64,000 nt of DNA from Dendrolimus kikuchii (GCA_019925095.2 CM034394.1:22802272-22866271), one strand, 5' to 3'; shown: positions 1-11,036, numbered from the stretch's first letter. Notes: a model not told the origin generated them from the sequence alone. Numbers and translations: made by a program.

Positions 1-478
1 TCACGACTTGTATACATAATAAAACTACGTTTTAACGGTTTTAAGCGCGGTAATTTTATTTGATTTTGGTTTTTCCGACGTTTCGGCCACTTTTCAGTGG
101 CCGTGATCACGGAAGACAAAGATGTCAAGTGTCAACGAGTATTGTTAAAGTTTTATTTAGCCTACCGCCAACTTATTAATTTTAATTATTTAATTTTTAA
201 TTTTGTTTATGGTTATTATTTAATCTATGGGAGCCTAATCTAATTTACTACCGCTTCGCAACATGTTATGGCTTGAAGAGAAGAAGCGGCGCAAGAAACT
301 CTTCAGCAAACATGCCTAGCTCTAATAATTTTATATAATATTAAAATGGGTGGAAGGAAAAATAAAAGTAATTATCAGTCAAGTTGGTTTGTGTTCCGTT
401 GTACGCAGAAAGAGCTCACAGTGTCTTGAGGTCTGGCAGCTGGTTTTTGCTGGGTTTGGGTCTTAATAGTTTTGATAA

Positions 479-1384
479 TTGGATCCCAATGCCAATTCCA
501 TTAGCAGTAATATTAAATTTACTATGGAACTAGAGGCAAATAATAAATTAGCTTTTCTGGATGTGCTCATCCTAAGGAACCCTGACAATACTCTTGGTCA
601 TACGGTGTATAGGAAACCTACCCATACAGATAAATACCTTAATGGTTCGTCTCACCACCATCCTAGTCAGTTAGCTACCGTGGGCAAATCTTTGTTTCAG
701 AGAGCACGGAAAATTTGTGATGAGAACCACATAGCTGGAGAGCTTCAGCATGTCAAGCGAGTTCTACAACGCAATCAGCTGAAGACTCCACACCAACGTC
801 ACAAAGGCCCCAAGCCACCTTCAGTTGAGCGGTGTCCTGCTACCCTACCCTACATCAAGGGGGTCACAGACAGAATTGGTCACATCCTCAGGCGAGCTTC
901 AATCAAAACATATTTCAAGCCGCAGAAAAAGATTACCCAATTTCTGAGACCTGTGAAATGCAATATCCCACTCCAGGATGCAGGGGTTTACAAGCTTGAT
1001 TGTGAGTGTGGATTGTCATACATTGGGCAAACAAAGAGGAGCATAAAAACACGAGTAAAAGAACACATTGCTGACATGAAACACACAAGGTCTACGAAGT
1101 CTGCGATCAGTGAACACACGCTGGATAAACCCAACCACTACATCAGATTCGATAACCCACAAATCCTCGCGAAAGAGAATCGTTTCATACCTAGAATGAT
1201 GCGTGAGGCTATTGAAATCAAAAAACACCCAAATTTCAATAGAGAAGATGGTTGGCAAGTACCACCTGTTTGGGATCCAATTATCAAAACTATTAAGACC
1301 CAAACCCAGCAAAAACCAGCTGCCAGACCTCAAGACACTGTGAGCTCTTTCTGCGTACAACGGAACACAAACCAACTTGACTGA
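479..1384 (+). pseudogene. Penelope-like RT C-terminus plus GIY-YIG endonuclease
   Basis: The 301-residue frame opens at a TTG at the inverted-arm junction, so it is a 5'-truncated fragment and not a complete gene. Residues about 12-60 resemble the end of the PLE reverse transcriptase (FLDVLI, VYRKPTHTDKYL). Residues about 165-240 are a GIY-YIG nuclease domain: GVY at 169-171, CEC at 175-177, YIG at 181-183, basic residues with H196, and a candidate catalytic Glu at 233 in AKENRF. In intact PLEs this nuclease nicks target DNA to prime reverse transcription. The RT palm with its catalytic aspartates is missing, so this copy cannot move by itself. The stop is in the right arm, whose inverse forms the left arm. 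Confidence 0.85.
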
Positions 1385-1439
1385 TAATTACTTTTATTTT
1401 TCCTTCCACCCATTTTAATATTATATAAAATTATTAGAG

Positions 1440-1508
1440 CTAGGCATGTTTGCTGAAGAGTTTCTTGCGCCGCTTCTTCTCTTCAAGCCATAACATGTTG
1501 CGAAGCGG
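1440..1508 (+). other. Shared 3' hairpin module, PLE copy
   Basis: This 69-nt segment downstream of the PLE frame starts at CTAGGC. CCGCTTC (1470-1476) can pair with GAAGCGG (1502-1508). Nearly the same segment occurs in the Jockey LINE 3' region (35505-35572) with one compensated base pair, and inverted at 251-319, 38482-38549 and in other PLE copies. The function is unknown. Confidence 0.6.
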
Positions 1509-1867
1509 TAGTAAATTAGATTAGGCTCCCATAGATTAAATAATAACCATAAACAAAATTAAAAATTAAATAATTAAAATTAATAAGTTGGCGGTAGGCT
1601 AAATAAAACTTTAACAATACTCGTTGACACTTGACATCTTTGTCTTCCGTGATCACGGCCACTGAAAAGTGGCCGAAACGTCGGAAAAACCAAAATAAAA
1701 TAAAATTACCGCGCTTAAAACCGTTAAAACGTAGCTTTATAGTTTGGTTACAAATAAATAAGTTAAAAGATTATAAGAAGAAAAAATATTATGTCTTTCT
1801 GAAAAATTATAGTATATTGCTTACGAAAATTGACATTTTTATAGCATAAGTTCAAGTTAAAATATTG

Positions 1868-2018
1868 CAATTTCCTGCTGCCAACAAGGCAATCCACAGC
1901 CAGGTGCTAGGATATTTGCCCGTCTGGATAGTTATCTACCTCTGGTCTGGAGTATGGCGCCATACAATATATAGTTATTGTTTGTTCCGGCATTAGTAGC
2001 CAGGTTCCAGTCTCCCTC
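1868..2018 (+). mobile_element. A-repeat, diverged 5' part
   Basis: It matches the first half of the A-repeat described at 7097-7411 (TTTCCTGC start, CACAGCCAGGTG, TTCCGGCATTAG) with many substitutions, and stops before the 3' tail. It runs into another repeat from about 2055. Confidence 0.6.
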
Positions 2019-2054
2019 GTCTCGTCTCGTCTGCTTTGTTAGCTCTACAATAAA

Positions 2055-2325
2055 CAAGACAAGTAAAACGAGCCCAAACACGACGGGTCTATCTTGTTTA
2101 GTACAGGAGTTCCTATGGCCACCTTCAGACTCCATCATGAGATCAGCTCCATGGTAACATATTGTTGCATTGTCACGCGATATACATATGTGCAAAATTT
2201 CAGCTCAATCGGTAACCGGGAAGGTGGTTAAATTTAACTTGCAAGATTCCACCCGAACTTCTATAAATACATACACACATATATACATTGGTACATCCAT
2301 TGCAAGTTAAATAAAAGCTTGTAAA
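2055..2325 (+). repeat. Dispersed repeat, copy 1 of 2
   Basis: It is colinear with 45922-46157: AAGACAAGTAAAACGAGCCC at the start, GTCACGCGATATACAT in the middle and TTGCAAGTTAAATAAA at the end. The shared ends suggest a retroposed unit with a short A-rich tail. The class is not determined and it has no coding potential. Confidence 0.6.
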
Positions 2326-3824
2326 AAAAATCTTCATTTTCCAAAGAAACCATGCAACCTAAATACAAAAAAAAACTGATAGCAATGAAAAATAATAAAA
2401 ACCGTATTACGTTAAATAATGAAAAGTTACAACCTTATTTCCATTTTTATATAAAATGTAGGCATATAATAAAAAAACAATATTTTCTAAAAACAGACGT
2501 TATCTCCTCACCACAAATGTTCCAAACAAAGGCCGGAACGAGTAACGCTTCTAATTAATTAATGCCGAAACTGCGAATGCAGAACAAAGTAGCTTTTTGC
2601 CACACAAAAATATCGTTGTTACTGTTAGACGGGAACGGCCCGAATGTAGGTCAGCACGCCCTGAAGTAACTTACAAAGATGTTAAAATGTGGCGAAAGTT
2701 ATAAGCTGAAGCGGGGTGATTTAACTCTTTATTTCTGTTGAAATCTCAAGCAAAAGGTTGCGAATGTAGTTGATAAGGCTTAATACTGGCCAGAAAATGT
2801 CACTTTTAAATTCAGAACACTATTGATGTTATTTTTTTATATGTAATTTTTTTTACATTATAAATCGTCACATTTGATCATATTATACACGTGTAGTTTT
2901 AATTGTTAGAATATTTATACGCCATTTACATAATTAACAGTTTTAAAGAAGTGTTTAACAATTTCTGCAGTGAAAATGTAATCGTAGTAAGTACATATAT
3001 TTAATAACTAAAACGTCTGAACCGTGTTCGGCAATGCATTTTAATTTTAAACAAAATCTATAAATCTGCTTAAAAAATAATATAGTAGTAGGTAGGAGAT
3101 TGATTTTTAAGTAAAAATTATATGTCTGATATTAGTGTGGTTAAACTGCTTGGTAATAAATACTCAAGACTTTTTAACTCGCCCCATCGATCTTGACATG
3201 ATCTCCGTTGTTTGTCCCAGTCAAAGATCTATATTATGGCCGAATATGGCATTAGTCAACTGAAATCTCTTTAAATTGTAATAATTTCTATCAAGTGATA
3301 TAATCTTAGAAAAAACCTAGATACGTAAAAACATTAGACAAATTATAAATAAAAAATCTCCAAATGTAAGCCACACTATAAGCGTGCATGATTTATCGAC
3401 TTAATTCATTTCTTTTTAGAATAGCTATCAAACTTAATACAGCTAATGAATCATATAGACACACGCCTGTTTTCAGATAGTCATACATTAATAAATGCAA
3501 ATCTGGTCAAATTTTATCTTGCTAGTTATTTACCTGGGTTTAATGTTAATGAATGTTATATAGTTATGAATATTATAGGTTTTTGTTTTTCGTTTATCTT
3601 AATTATTTCAAAATCTTTTTTGTAATTTGTGGAAGCCCATAATGGTTTATCCGCACTTTTATTTGTATTTAGTTACTATCATGTATTAAAATAAGGTTGT
3701 ATACCGTGGCACTGGCACCTATGATGTCAAAATATTTTGAATTACTTTTTTTTGACACAAATTTTTGTCTCAATCTGTTGTTCTTTCCTATGTGTTTCGT
3801 AAGAAAAGAAGGCTAAAAGAGTAC
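2326..3824. other. AT-rich spacer, nothing recognised
   Basis: The frames are short and look random. I see no conserved protein motif, no terminal repeats and no RNA gene. A possible promoter or enhancer cannot be judged by eye. Confidence 0.5.
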
Positions 3825-4118
3825 TGTTTCCTGCGGCCGGCTGGCCTGTCGTAAGAGGCGACAAAACAACCCACAGTCAGGTGGTAGGGTATTTGCCCAT
3901 CTGGATGGTTACCATACACCACCCCTGATCTAGAGTATGCCGCCATAACAACCCTCAGTTGTGTTCCGGCATTAGTGGCCAGGTGTCAGTCTCCCTTTAG
4001 AGAGCGGCAGCACATTGGTATCACCTTTGATGTTACAAATGTCCAAAAGCGATGGTATCCACTTTCCACCAGGAGAACCGTCCGCCTGTCTGCTGAACTC
4101 ATAGAATAAAAAAAATAT
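3825..4118 (+). mobile_element. A-repeat, nearly full length
   Basis: It runs from the TTTCCTGCGGCCGG region to the 3' end (GCCTGTCTGCTGAACTC, then AATAAAAAAAA). It lacks the first 30 or so bases and has an insertion near 3913. It is diverged from the young copies at 7097 and 9775. Confidence 0.75.
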
Positions 4119-4230
4119 TATATTGTAAGTTTAATTAAACTATATTTTTATATCCTTAATAAGCTCTTTTAAATAACTAAAAATATTTGACAGCTACTGA
4201 TCTTCGATATTCTAGAATTAATAAAAAAAA

Positions 4231-4755
4231 ATGTGTGCTGGGACACATAGTTGAAGTGAAACTTCAACGAACAAGTGGAAAAACGAATGGCAACAGATAA
4301 GTGGCAAAACGAATCGCAACAAAATTTTAACTTGAAGTTTTACGGGCAGGTTTTCAAATTGGACAAGTACATTAATCATCTGCCCGCAAAACTTCAAGTT
4401 AAAATTTTGTTGCGATTCGTTTTGCCATTTATCCGTTGCCATTCGTTTTTCCACTTGTTCGTTGAAGTTTCACTTCTGCTACGTGTCCTAGCACACATTT
4501 CGATTTTTCGCAGGTTTACTGCAAATTTATGATTTGGTTAGGTTACATACATTTTATGAATGCATTTTTATTTAAACATATTTTATTTTATCAAAAAAAA
4601 ACTAAATTCGATCCGGAACCAAAAAACGCATCCATAGTCCACTTTAAATTTATGTCGCCTCTCACCACGTCTAGTCTAAATTTATGCCGCTCCTCCACGC
4701 GACCGTAACGCTTTTTCGTGACAGAAAAGTCCATATAGAAGTTTCACTTTAATAA
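4231..4755 (+). mobile_element. Foldback element with 120-bp hairpin arms
   Basis: 4231-4351 and 4380-4500 are near-perfect inverted repeats around a loop of about 28 bp. The same 22-residue peptide can be read from both strands, which shows the symmetry. A unique flank (4501-4755, with CGTAACGCTTTTTCGTGACAG) belongs to the unit, because the whole block recurs inverted at 46405-46800. There is no transposase. A non-autonomous DNA element is likely; the superfamily is unknown. Confidence 0.6.
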
Positions 4756-5253
4756 ATTCGCACTCTGTCAGTTTGTCGCATGTACCACACAACAGAAGCT
4801 GCAGGGTGTGTAATTTCTTGTGATCTCCGTACGCCTGCGGGCCCACGCGTCTCACTTTGTTAATACGTACACCAACTTTTTTGATAAATTAAACTTGAAT
4901 TTCTTTTAGACAACAATATTAGAATTGTGACAGAGGATAAAGAATTAACGTCGACTTTGCATCCTTGTTTTATTTCAACTTCCTGTTTACGTGAATGTGA
5001 ATTTAATTAAAATTAGTTTAAGGAAATTTTCTGTTAGCTGAGAATTGTGATTACCTCAAGGCTTGTTTGACACAAAATATTGTGAGAACTTGTTATCACA
5101 CCAATCAAACTGTATTCAAGATTATGATACAAGCATGGCTCTACCACGTCCGAGTTTTCACCATTAACAGTAATTATAAAAACATTTGTACTATCAAATA
5201 TAAAATATTATAAAATTGTAAAAGTATAGTCTTGTTTTTAGATTTTTTGTGTT

Positions 5254-5335
5254 TATTACTTTATTGGAGATTCACGTACAAACTACTGGGCCGATTTCGA
5301 TGTTGTTGGGGCACATATACATTAGTCTATTTGGA
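5254..5335 (+). mobile_element. Helitron-like repeat fragment
   Basis: The GATTCACGTACAAACTACTG and GGGCCGATTTCGATG segments match the interior of the Helitron-like element at 16042-16543. Neither end is preserved. Confidence 0.45.
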
Positions 5336-5378
5336 TACAGTTTAAAATAAAACGATACGACGACGAAAATAAAACTGC

Positions 5379-5897
5379 ACATACTTCATCCTTTTATGAT
5401 AACTCTTTCACAGTGCAGGCTGTCAAACTCTGGAATGCGTTGCCTCTTACTGTCAGAGAGGCCAAAACATTACCGACATTTCGGAACTCACTTAGAAAGT
5501 ACTATCTGTCTATAAATAAATATGTCTAATATATTAAATTTACTTATTTATCTATTGTAATATATAAAATGCTTGTCACATATAATGTTAACAAATATAT
5601 TTATTTAAATTATTTTGTATATAAGTATATATATTACTATTATATTTTTTTTATATATGTATTAAATTTATAAATTAGTGTAAGTATGTATATTTAAATT
5701 GTACAGTCCTATCTTTTTTTCTGCTTCACCTACATCGCCAGATTAGTTAATAATTTCTTTTAAGCTAGGTTGCCTGGGAGAGATCGCTTTTAGCGATAAT
5801 GCCGCCTGTTGTTTTGCCAAGAAGTATTGTATTTATACATTTTGTTTTTGTATTTGTTTATTTTGGTGAGCAGTAGTGTTATCTATCTATCTATCTG
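5379..5897 (+). mobile_element. LINE 3' end with (ATCT)n tail
   Basis: 5379-5529 encodes the last residues of a LINE polyprotein (VKLWNALPLTVREA, then FRNSLRKYY, stop TAA at 5527). The WNxLP and FR..L.K pattern is typical of non-LTR reverse transcriptase C-termini. The 3' UTR contains AGGTTGCCTGGGAGAGATCG and ends in a TATC microsatellite. A second copy at 28215-28645 shares both parts, and 3' UTR-only copies lie at 16935, 27191, 32000, 39535, 41480 and 52225. The clade is not assigned. Confidence 0.7.
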
Positions 5898-5966
5898 AAA
5901 CGATTGCTAACATTATTTTTTAAATAATGCGGTACTTTGCATAGTGGGAATTCATTTATTAATTAC

Positions 5967-6218
5967 TAGCTTCTGCCCGCGACTGCGTCCGCGTGGAATA
6001 GTTTAAAAATAAGTAATTAAAAAAACCCTCCCGATTTTAAAACATTCTTCATTTGTGCTCCGCTCCTATTGGTCTTAGCGTGATGATATATAGCCTATAG
6101 CCTTCCTCGATAAATGGGCTATCTAACAATGAAATAATTTTTCAAATCACACTAGTAGTTGCTGAGATTAGCGCGTTCAAGCAAACGAAACTCTTCAGCT
6201 TTATATATTAGTATAAGA
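5967..6218 (-). mobile_element. Non-autonomous Helitron-like element, 252 bp
   Basis: Read on the minus strand it starts TCTTATACTAATATATAAAG and ends GTCGCGGGCAGAAGCTAG, so it has the TC...CTAG ends of Helitrons. It sits between A (5966) and T (6219) with no target duplication. A relative lies at 11651-11881. It has no Rep/helicase coding, so movement would need an autonomous partner. Confidence 0.6.
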
Positions 6219-6353
6219 TTCAAATACAACTTGCTAACAGTCCAACGTGAACAAAGTCGCGGGCGAATCCTTCTATGTTATAAATTAATAACGTAAAGAA
6301 AACCTTAACTAAACGTAATTAGTTAACGTCGGTTAGGTATATGTATTATATCC

Positions 6354-6829
6354 TTTTTTTTTTTTTTTTTGTCCAGGGGAAATCCGATTGAGGACTAAGC
6401 CGCGACAAGGGCAGAACCTTGGGGGGATAATTCGCGACCTAGTGTGGGATTCGCCAGATTGGGGGTGGCACTAGCATGCCCAGTCAGAACTGGTGCCATG
6501 CTATTGCCACTCCCCAGTTAGGGATACCCACTAAAACCCCTGGGTGTTCCGTCCTTCGCCTTATGCCAGGGCTACGGGTATATGACCTAGCCTCTCCGCA
6601 GCCCTGGCAGGCGTGGGCCTCGCAAGGCCACTTCCAGTGCAGGGGGACTTCCTTTAATCCCCCGGCATCCTCAAGCTCTATGTGTGTGGGGCGGTTTGTA
6701 ACTCGCCCCACGGGAGGAGAGGTGAGCGCGCGCGGAACACTCGCGCTCTCATCTCGACGACATGTGCGGGTGAGTGAGAACCCCTATACCCCAAGGGGCC
6801 CCACCCGCGCCGCCCGTTTACGGTGGCCG
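6354..6829 (-). mobile_element. 5'-truncated non-LTR retrotransposon, 15-bp TSD
   Basis: The insert starts with a poly(T) run (poly(A) on the minus strand) and is flanked by a perfect 15-bp repeat, ATATGTATTATATCC, at 6339-6353 and 6830-6844. It is GC-rich against an AT-rich background. It closely matches 17351-17933 in the opposite orientation. A short frame common to both copies (CQGCGEARSYTRSPGI) shows no family I recognise. Clade unknown; the mechanism (target-primed reverse transcription) follows from the poly(A) and TSD. Confidence 0.8.
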
Positions 6830-7096
6830 ATATGTATTATATCCTACCTTATAATAGACTTCGTAGAATACTGAGCCTAAGTCAGCGTCTTCTATGAGTA
6901 AGGTTGGCTACGTTACATTGCTGGGTCGTAACACTAATCCATTATCTAAGGTAAGTACCGACTCTTATATCTATACAAAAAAATGAAATGAAACTGTCTG
7001 TTTGTAATGTCAAATGACCGTACATTTGGCATTACAAACAGACACTTGCTTAAAAAAAAACAATTTTAATTTTTTTTGTCTGTCTGTCCAGATCTA

Positions 7097-7411
7097 TCCG
7101 TGCAGGAACGGAGAAAGAATACAATTTCCTGCGGCCGGGCGGCCTGTCATAAGAGGCGACTAAACAACCACAGCCAGGTGGTAGGGCATTTTCCCGACTG
7201 GATGGCTACCACCCCTGGTCTAGAGCATGCCGCCATAACAACTTTCTTTGAGTTGTGTTCCGGCATTAGTGACCAGGTTCCAGATTCACTTAAGAGAGAA
7301 GCAGCGCATTTGTAGCACCTTTGGTGTTGCAAATGCCCATAAGCGATGGTAACCGCTTTCGATCCAGTGGGCCGTCCGCCTGTCTGCTGAGCTCCTGCAA
7401 TAAAAAATAAA
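7097..7411 (+). mobile_element. A-repeat, full length (reference copy)
   Basis: This is a unit of about 310 bp beginning ATCCGTGCAGGAACGGAG and ending GTCTGCTGAGCTCCTGCAAT followed by A-rich sequence. About 25 full or partial copies occur in the window on both strands. Most keep the same 5' and 3' limits, as expected for a short retroposon and not for random LINE truncation. No clear tRNA head or Pol III boxes are seen. Frames of 60-100 residues that cross it (e.g. ESGYHRLW) are by-products and differ between copies. Target duplications are not clear. Confidence 0.75.
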
Positions 7412-7499
7412 AAAAGATGTCTCCGCTAATCTCTGAAACAGCTGGACTGATTTTAACAGGTCTTTCACAGGCAGAATAGATGTTATAAGACTAATGATT

Positions 7500-7755
7500 A
7501 GTATTCCGTGGCAAAAAAAAAAACTTGAGAGGTGCCAAGGGACACCCGGATGGAACGAAGTTCCTTACGATTAATTAGTGAAGGAATTGTAATAACAAGA
7601 AACATGCGACGCCGCATAGCTTACAATAGCTTACTATAGCAAAAAGTGTCGTGACAACTTTTCGTAAGAATTTTTTCCGTCTAGCCCCCTTTCACAACGC
7701 GCGATAAGGAACTTCGTTCCAAAAATCTCGCGGACGGTGTTGCGGGCACAGCTAG
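7500..7755 (+). mobile_element. Helitron-like element with internal inverted repeat
   Basis: The right end reads GCGGGCACAGCTAG followed by T, a Helitron-type CTAG end. GGAACGAAGTTCCTTA near 7552 is repeated inverted as TAAGGAACTTCGTTCC near 7706. The left end is not sharply defined. It is non-coding. Confidence 0.4.
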
Positions 7756-8533
7756 TCTTTAGTATGCTTTAAAAATTAAGCTCAAGTAGAACGCGAACAG
7801 GAAGAGAAAGCAAGTAAAAGGAATAATTATTAAGATAACGTAACATTTGCTTTATTATTCGACACAGGAACTACAATTGACGTAATATATTCCTATCCTA
7901 AATTCCAGGCGCCATCATAAATCGGGCCGATACAGTATTTGCAACACAAATCGACAAGGCTCTTAGTTAACCAGTAACCAATCACGAGCTATCTATATGA
8001 ATTTATCCCTTTGTCAGTCTGTCTGTTCCAATCGATTTGCAATGTAAACGAATCGCATTTACATGATTGCCATCGAATACGATGTTTATGTATAACAGAT
8101 ACTGTTAAGGTGATTGTACACAGTGAGGATTTGTTGCCAGCGATTTGGTCGCTCATCGCTAGATACCATGCCATAACTTTACTTGCCCTGAATTCTATTT
8201 TGTTTTGTTTCCAGAGTGTAATATATAATTTTAAATAAGTTAACTAACAAATTTTTAGTTTTTATAAAGTTTTCAGATCTGTTACATATACATAATTTAA
8301 ACATCTTTCATTAAAATTAAAGCCGCAAATTATATTAGGATTTCAAAAGTAAATTAGTAACAACTATAAATAAAACAAGTTAGATACGGGGAGTTTTGAA
8401 AGTATACGTTACCAAATAAAGTAAAGTTGTTGATTTTTTTACTATTATTTGCACAAGGCTGTTAACATATTTTTGATATGTTAGAGTTAAATATAAATTA
8501 AACTAGACAACACTTAACACGTATAAATGATAT
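7756..8533. other. AT-rich spacer, nothing recognised
   Basis: Short frames on both strands near 7989-8238 overlap each other and have no recognisable motif. No repeats shared with the rest of the window were noticed. Confidence 0.45.
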
Positions 8534-8535
8534 AT

Positions 8536-8599
<64 letters not shown>

Positions 8600-8623
8600 T
8601 GTATGTATACATATATATATATA

Positions 8624-8668
<45 letters not shown>
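8534..8668. repeat. (CA)n/(TA)n compound microsatellite
   Basis: About 24 CA dinucleotides run directly into an interrupted TA/TATG tract. The 101-residue minus-strand frame across it is only repeat translation. Confidence 0.95.
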
Positions 8669-8669
<1 letters not shown>

Positions 8670-8746
8670 GTATTGTTTAACAATTTTAATGTATGATTAT
8701 TGCAAATATGTTTGCAAAAAGAGATTGGTTGATTGATTGATGATAT

Positions 8747-9216
8747 TGTTACGACCGAGGTGCTGACAAAGGTGAATTCACAGCTGCAGCCCTGTAGAAA
8801 CACATTTTATTACCTTTTTGGCATTTGGACTTCTTTTGTTTACTTTGTGTTTAAAAATGGTGATTACAAAAACAGCCCAGTGTGTATTGTATAATCTTTT
8901 ATGGCAGTGATAAGCCAGGTGTGATTGTAGGAAATTCGGTCACGCAGCCGAGCAGACATATTGCATCCGTGCAGTATAAAGCAATGCCTCGATTGATGGA
9001 TAAAGCAGTCGAGCGATAACCACAAGCGAAGCAAGACTTGTGTACATTTGATAATCTATTTAGTGACGGACTTTGCGAGGGTTATTGAATTGTGCATTAC
9101 ATTGGGACTGGTTGGGTTCAGTTATATTTGTACCTGTGTTATACGTGTTTGTATAATTCTAATAAACTCTATAATATTTCCAACGGCATTTTAATTCGAG
9201 TCCTGCAACTCGTAAC
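8747..9216 (+). mobile_element. Solo LTR, copy 1
   Basis: The segment of about 470 bp starts TGTTACGACC and ends CTCGTAAC. ATAT lies directly on both sides (8743-8746 and 9217-9220). It has a TATA-like GTATAAAG and an AATAAACT signal near the end. It aligns throughout with 29782-30263 and 63243-63719. No gag-pol lies nearby, so it is a solo LTR, probably left by LTR-LTR recombination. Gypsy/Ty3 origin is plausible but not shown. Confidence 0.65.
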
Positions 9217-9220
9217 ATAT

Positions 9221-9774
9221 GACTCGTAATATATGGACTATTTAACTAAATGTACTGTCGGATCTACACAGAATTCGCGTATAAAATACATATTTATAAT
9301 TATGAATACTTAAGCTACTCGGTTAAAAATTAAAACGTTTTCAGTTAATAGACACCTTACATGTCTTGTTAATACAAAAACAAAAAGACACATGTTAATT
9401 TACGAAAAATTACACAAGTGTACAGTGTAAACGAGTCTTAAGGAAAAATGGTATGGTAAGGAACAATCTGCGGGATGACTATTGATTTGGTTATTTGTTG
9501 GAATAATTTTCGTGGGAATCTTCTTTTTGGGGTCGAAGTATCCTCCGCAAATTTTCGTTGGGATCAAATATTTTATGTATGAAACGGTTTTGTTCCATGC
9601 AAAAGGGATATTCGTGAATATGTTTCATATACAGATAAGGCAGATAGTAGATGCCAGCTGCGTTACAGCTGCCTATTTCAAAAAATACCTACTTATTTTT
9701 ACCGAAAATACAATAATATCTTAACAAAAATCATTGCAATTTTTTCACGGCCTACCTGATCATAAGTCATTTAT
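9221..9774. other. AT-rich spacer, nothing recognised
   Basis: An 80-residue frame at 9482-9724 is hydrophobic (FVGIIFVGIFFLG) but has no family signature and opens with a non-ATG start. I do not call it a gene. Confidence 0.4.
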
Positions 9775-10083
9775 TCGTGCAGGAACGGAGAAAGAATACA
9801 ATTTCCTGCGGCCGGGCGGCCTGTCGTAAGAGGCGACTTAACAACCCACAGCCAGGTGGTAGGGCATTTGCCCGACTGGATGGCTACCACCCCTGGTCTA
9901 AAGTATGTCGCCATAACAACCTTTAGTTGTGTTCCGGTATTAGTGACCAGGTTCCAGTTTCCCTTAGGAGAGCAGCTGCGCATTTGTAGCAACTTTGGTG
10001 TTGCAAATTTCTATAGGCGATGGTAACCGCTTTACATCAAGTGGGCCATCTGCCTGTCTGCTGATCTCCTGCAATAAAAAAAA
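9775..10083 (+). mobile_element. A-repeat, full length
   Basis: Both limits match the copy at 7097-7411 (CGTGCAGGAACGGAG start, CTCCTGCAATAAAAAAAA end). It is one of the least diverged copies. Confidence 0.75.
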
Positions 10084-10183
10084 GTGGTTGCTGTTAAGCC
10101 GAAATTAGTGGTATTCATTTCTGTCTTTCAATTTGAATAGAAATGAGATATAAATAATTTAAAAAATGAAACGAAGTTCATTA

Positions 10184-10337
10184 TAATAAAACTACGTTTT
10201 AATGGTTTTAAGTGCGGTAATTTATTAGATTTTTGTCATTCCGACGTTTCGGCCACTTTTCAGTGGCTATGATCACGGAAGACAAAGATGTAAATTACCG
10301 CGCTTAAAATCGTTAAAACGTAGTTTTATTATGTATA
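10184..10337. mobile_element. PLE terminal mini-palindrome
   Basis: It contains only the outer PLE end in both orientations: 10184-10290 matches 15-122, then 10291-10337 is the inverse of its first bases, ending ATTATGTATACAAGTCG. All coding sequence is lost. It shows that the PLE edge extends to about CGACTTGTATAC. Confidence 0.65.
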
Positions 10338-10466
10338 CAAGTCGCAAAAACTTAAGAAAAGAAGTAAATTATTTTAAAAAGTTACATAAGCGACATTTTA
10401 AGTAAATCGAATTTATTTAACTAAACTTCTCATTACATGACAAAGCTATAACGATTATGCGAAGTG

Positions 10467-10821
10467 GTTGGGTATTTGCCCGTCTGGATGGCTACCACCC
10501 CTAGTCTTTTTTTTTTATTGCAGGAGTTCAGCAGACAGACAAGATGGCCCACTTGATGGAAAGCGGTTACCATCGCCTATGGACATTTACAACACCAGAG
10601 GTGCTACAAATGCGCTGCTGCTCTCTTAAGGGAGACTGGAACCTGGTCACTAATGCCGGAACACAACTCAAGGTTGTTATAGCGACATACTTAAGACCAG
10701 GGGTGGTAGCCATCCAATCGGGCAAATGCCCTACCACCAGGCTGTGGGTTGTTTAGTCGCCTCTTACGACAGGCCGCCCGGCCGCAGCAAATTGTATTCT
10801 TTCTCCGTTCCTGCACGGATG
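10467..10821 (-). mobile_element. A-repeat, full length, next to an inverted fragment
   Basis: 10508-10821 is a complete minus-strand copy (poly(T) start, CTCCGTTCCTGCACGGAT end). 10467-10507 is a plus-strand fragment of the same family, so two copies meet head to head. Confidence 0.75.
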
Positions 10822-10849
10822 AAATACTACTCTACTAGGATTGCTATAC

Positions 10850-11036
10850 TAGTCTAGAGTATAGCAACTATTGCCACCATAGAAACCCTGAATTGTGTTC
10901 CGGCATTAGGGGCCAGGTCTCAGCCCCCCTTTAGAGAGCGGTAGCACGTTGATAGCACCTTTTGGTGTTGCAAATATCCATAGGTGATGGTGACCTCTTT
11001 CTATCAGGTGGGCCGTCTGCCTGTCTGCTGAACTCA
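10850..11036 (+). mobile_element. A-repeat, 3' half
   Basis: It matches the A-repeat from GTCTAGAGTAT to CTGCTGAACTCACG and then passes into a different repeat without an oligo(A). It is diverged. Confidence 0.65.

Larger units (their letters stand above)
1..1740 (+). mobile_element. Penelope-like element remnant with long inverted arms
   Basis: Positions 21-488 are the near-perfect reverse complement of 1271-1738 (paired coordinates sum to about 1759). The arms include the non-coding end and also the last part of the coding frame (from the GGATCC near 481 and 1274). The segment between them carries a PLE frame. The arrangement is one 3' half of a PLE joined head-on to an inverted copy of its own 3' end, common for 5'-truncated PLE copies. 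Related pieces lie at 10184-10337, 36913-36970, 38866-39085, 40983-41337 and 60838-61484. The true outer end may lie left of position 1, because the CGACTTGTATACATAAT edge recurs at 10337. Confidence 0.8.

Noticed and set aside
479..1384. Complete host gene with a GIY-YIG domain
   Set aside because: It opens at TTG at an inverted-repeat junction, lacks the RT core and is flanked by PLE ends, so it is a transposon fragment.
8498..8803. 101-residue minus-strand frame
   Set aside because: It is a translation of a CA/TA microsatellite.
10544..10756. Conserved small protein (ESGYHRLW...CCSLKGDWN) seen at 10544, 36183, 38088, 40579 and 56480
   Set aside because: The similarity follows the A-repeat DNA, frames break at different places and no copy has a consistent start or stop.
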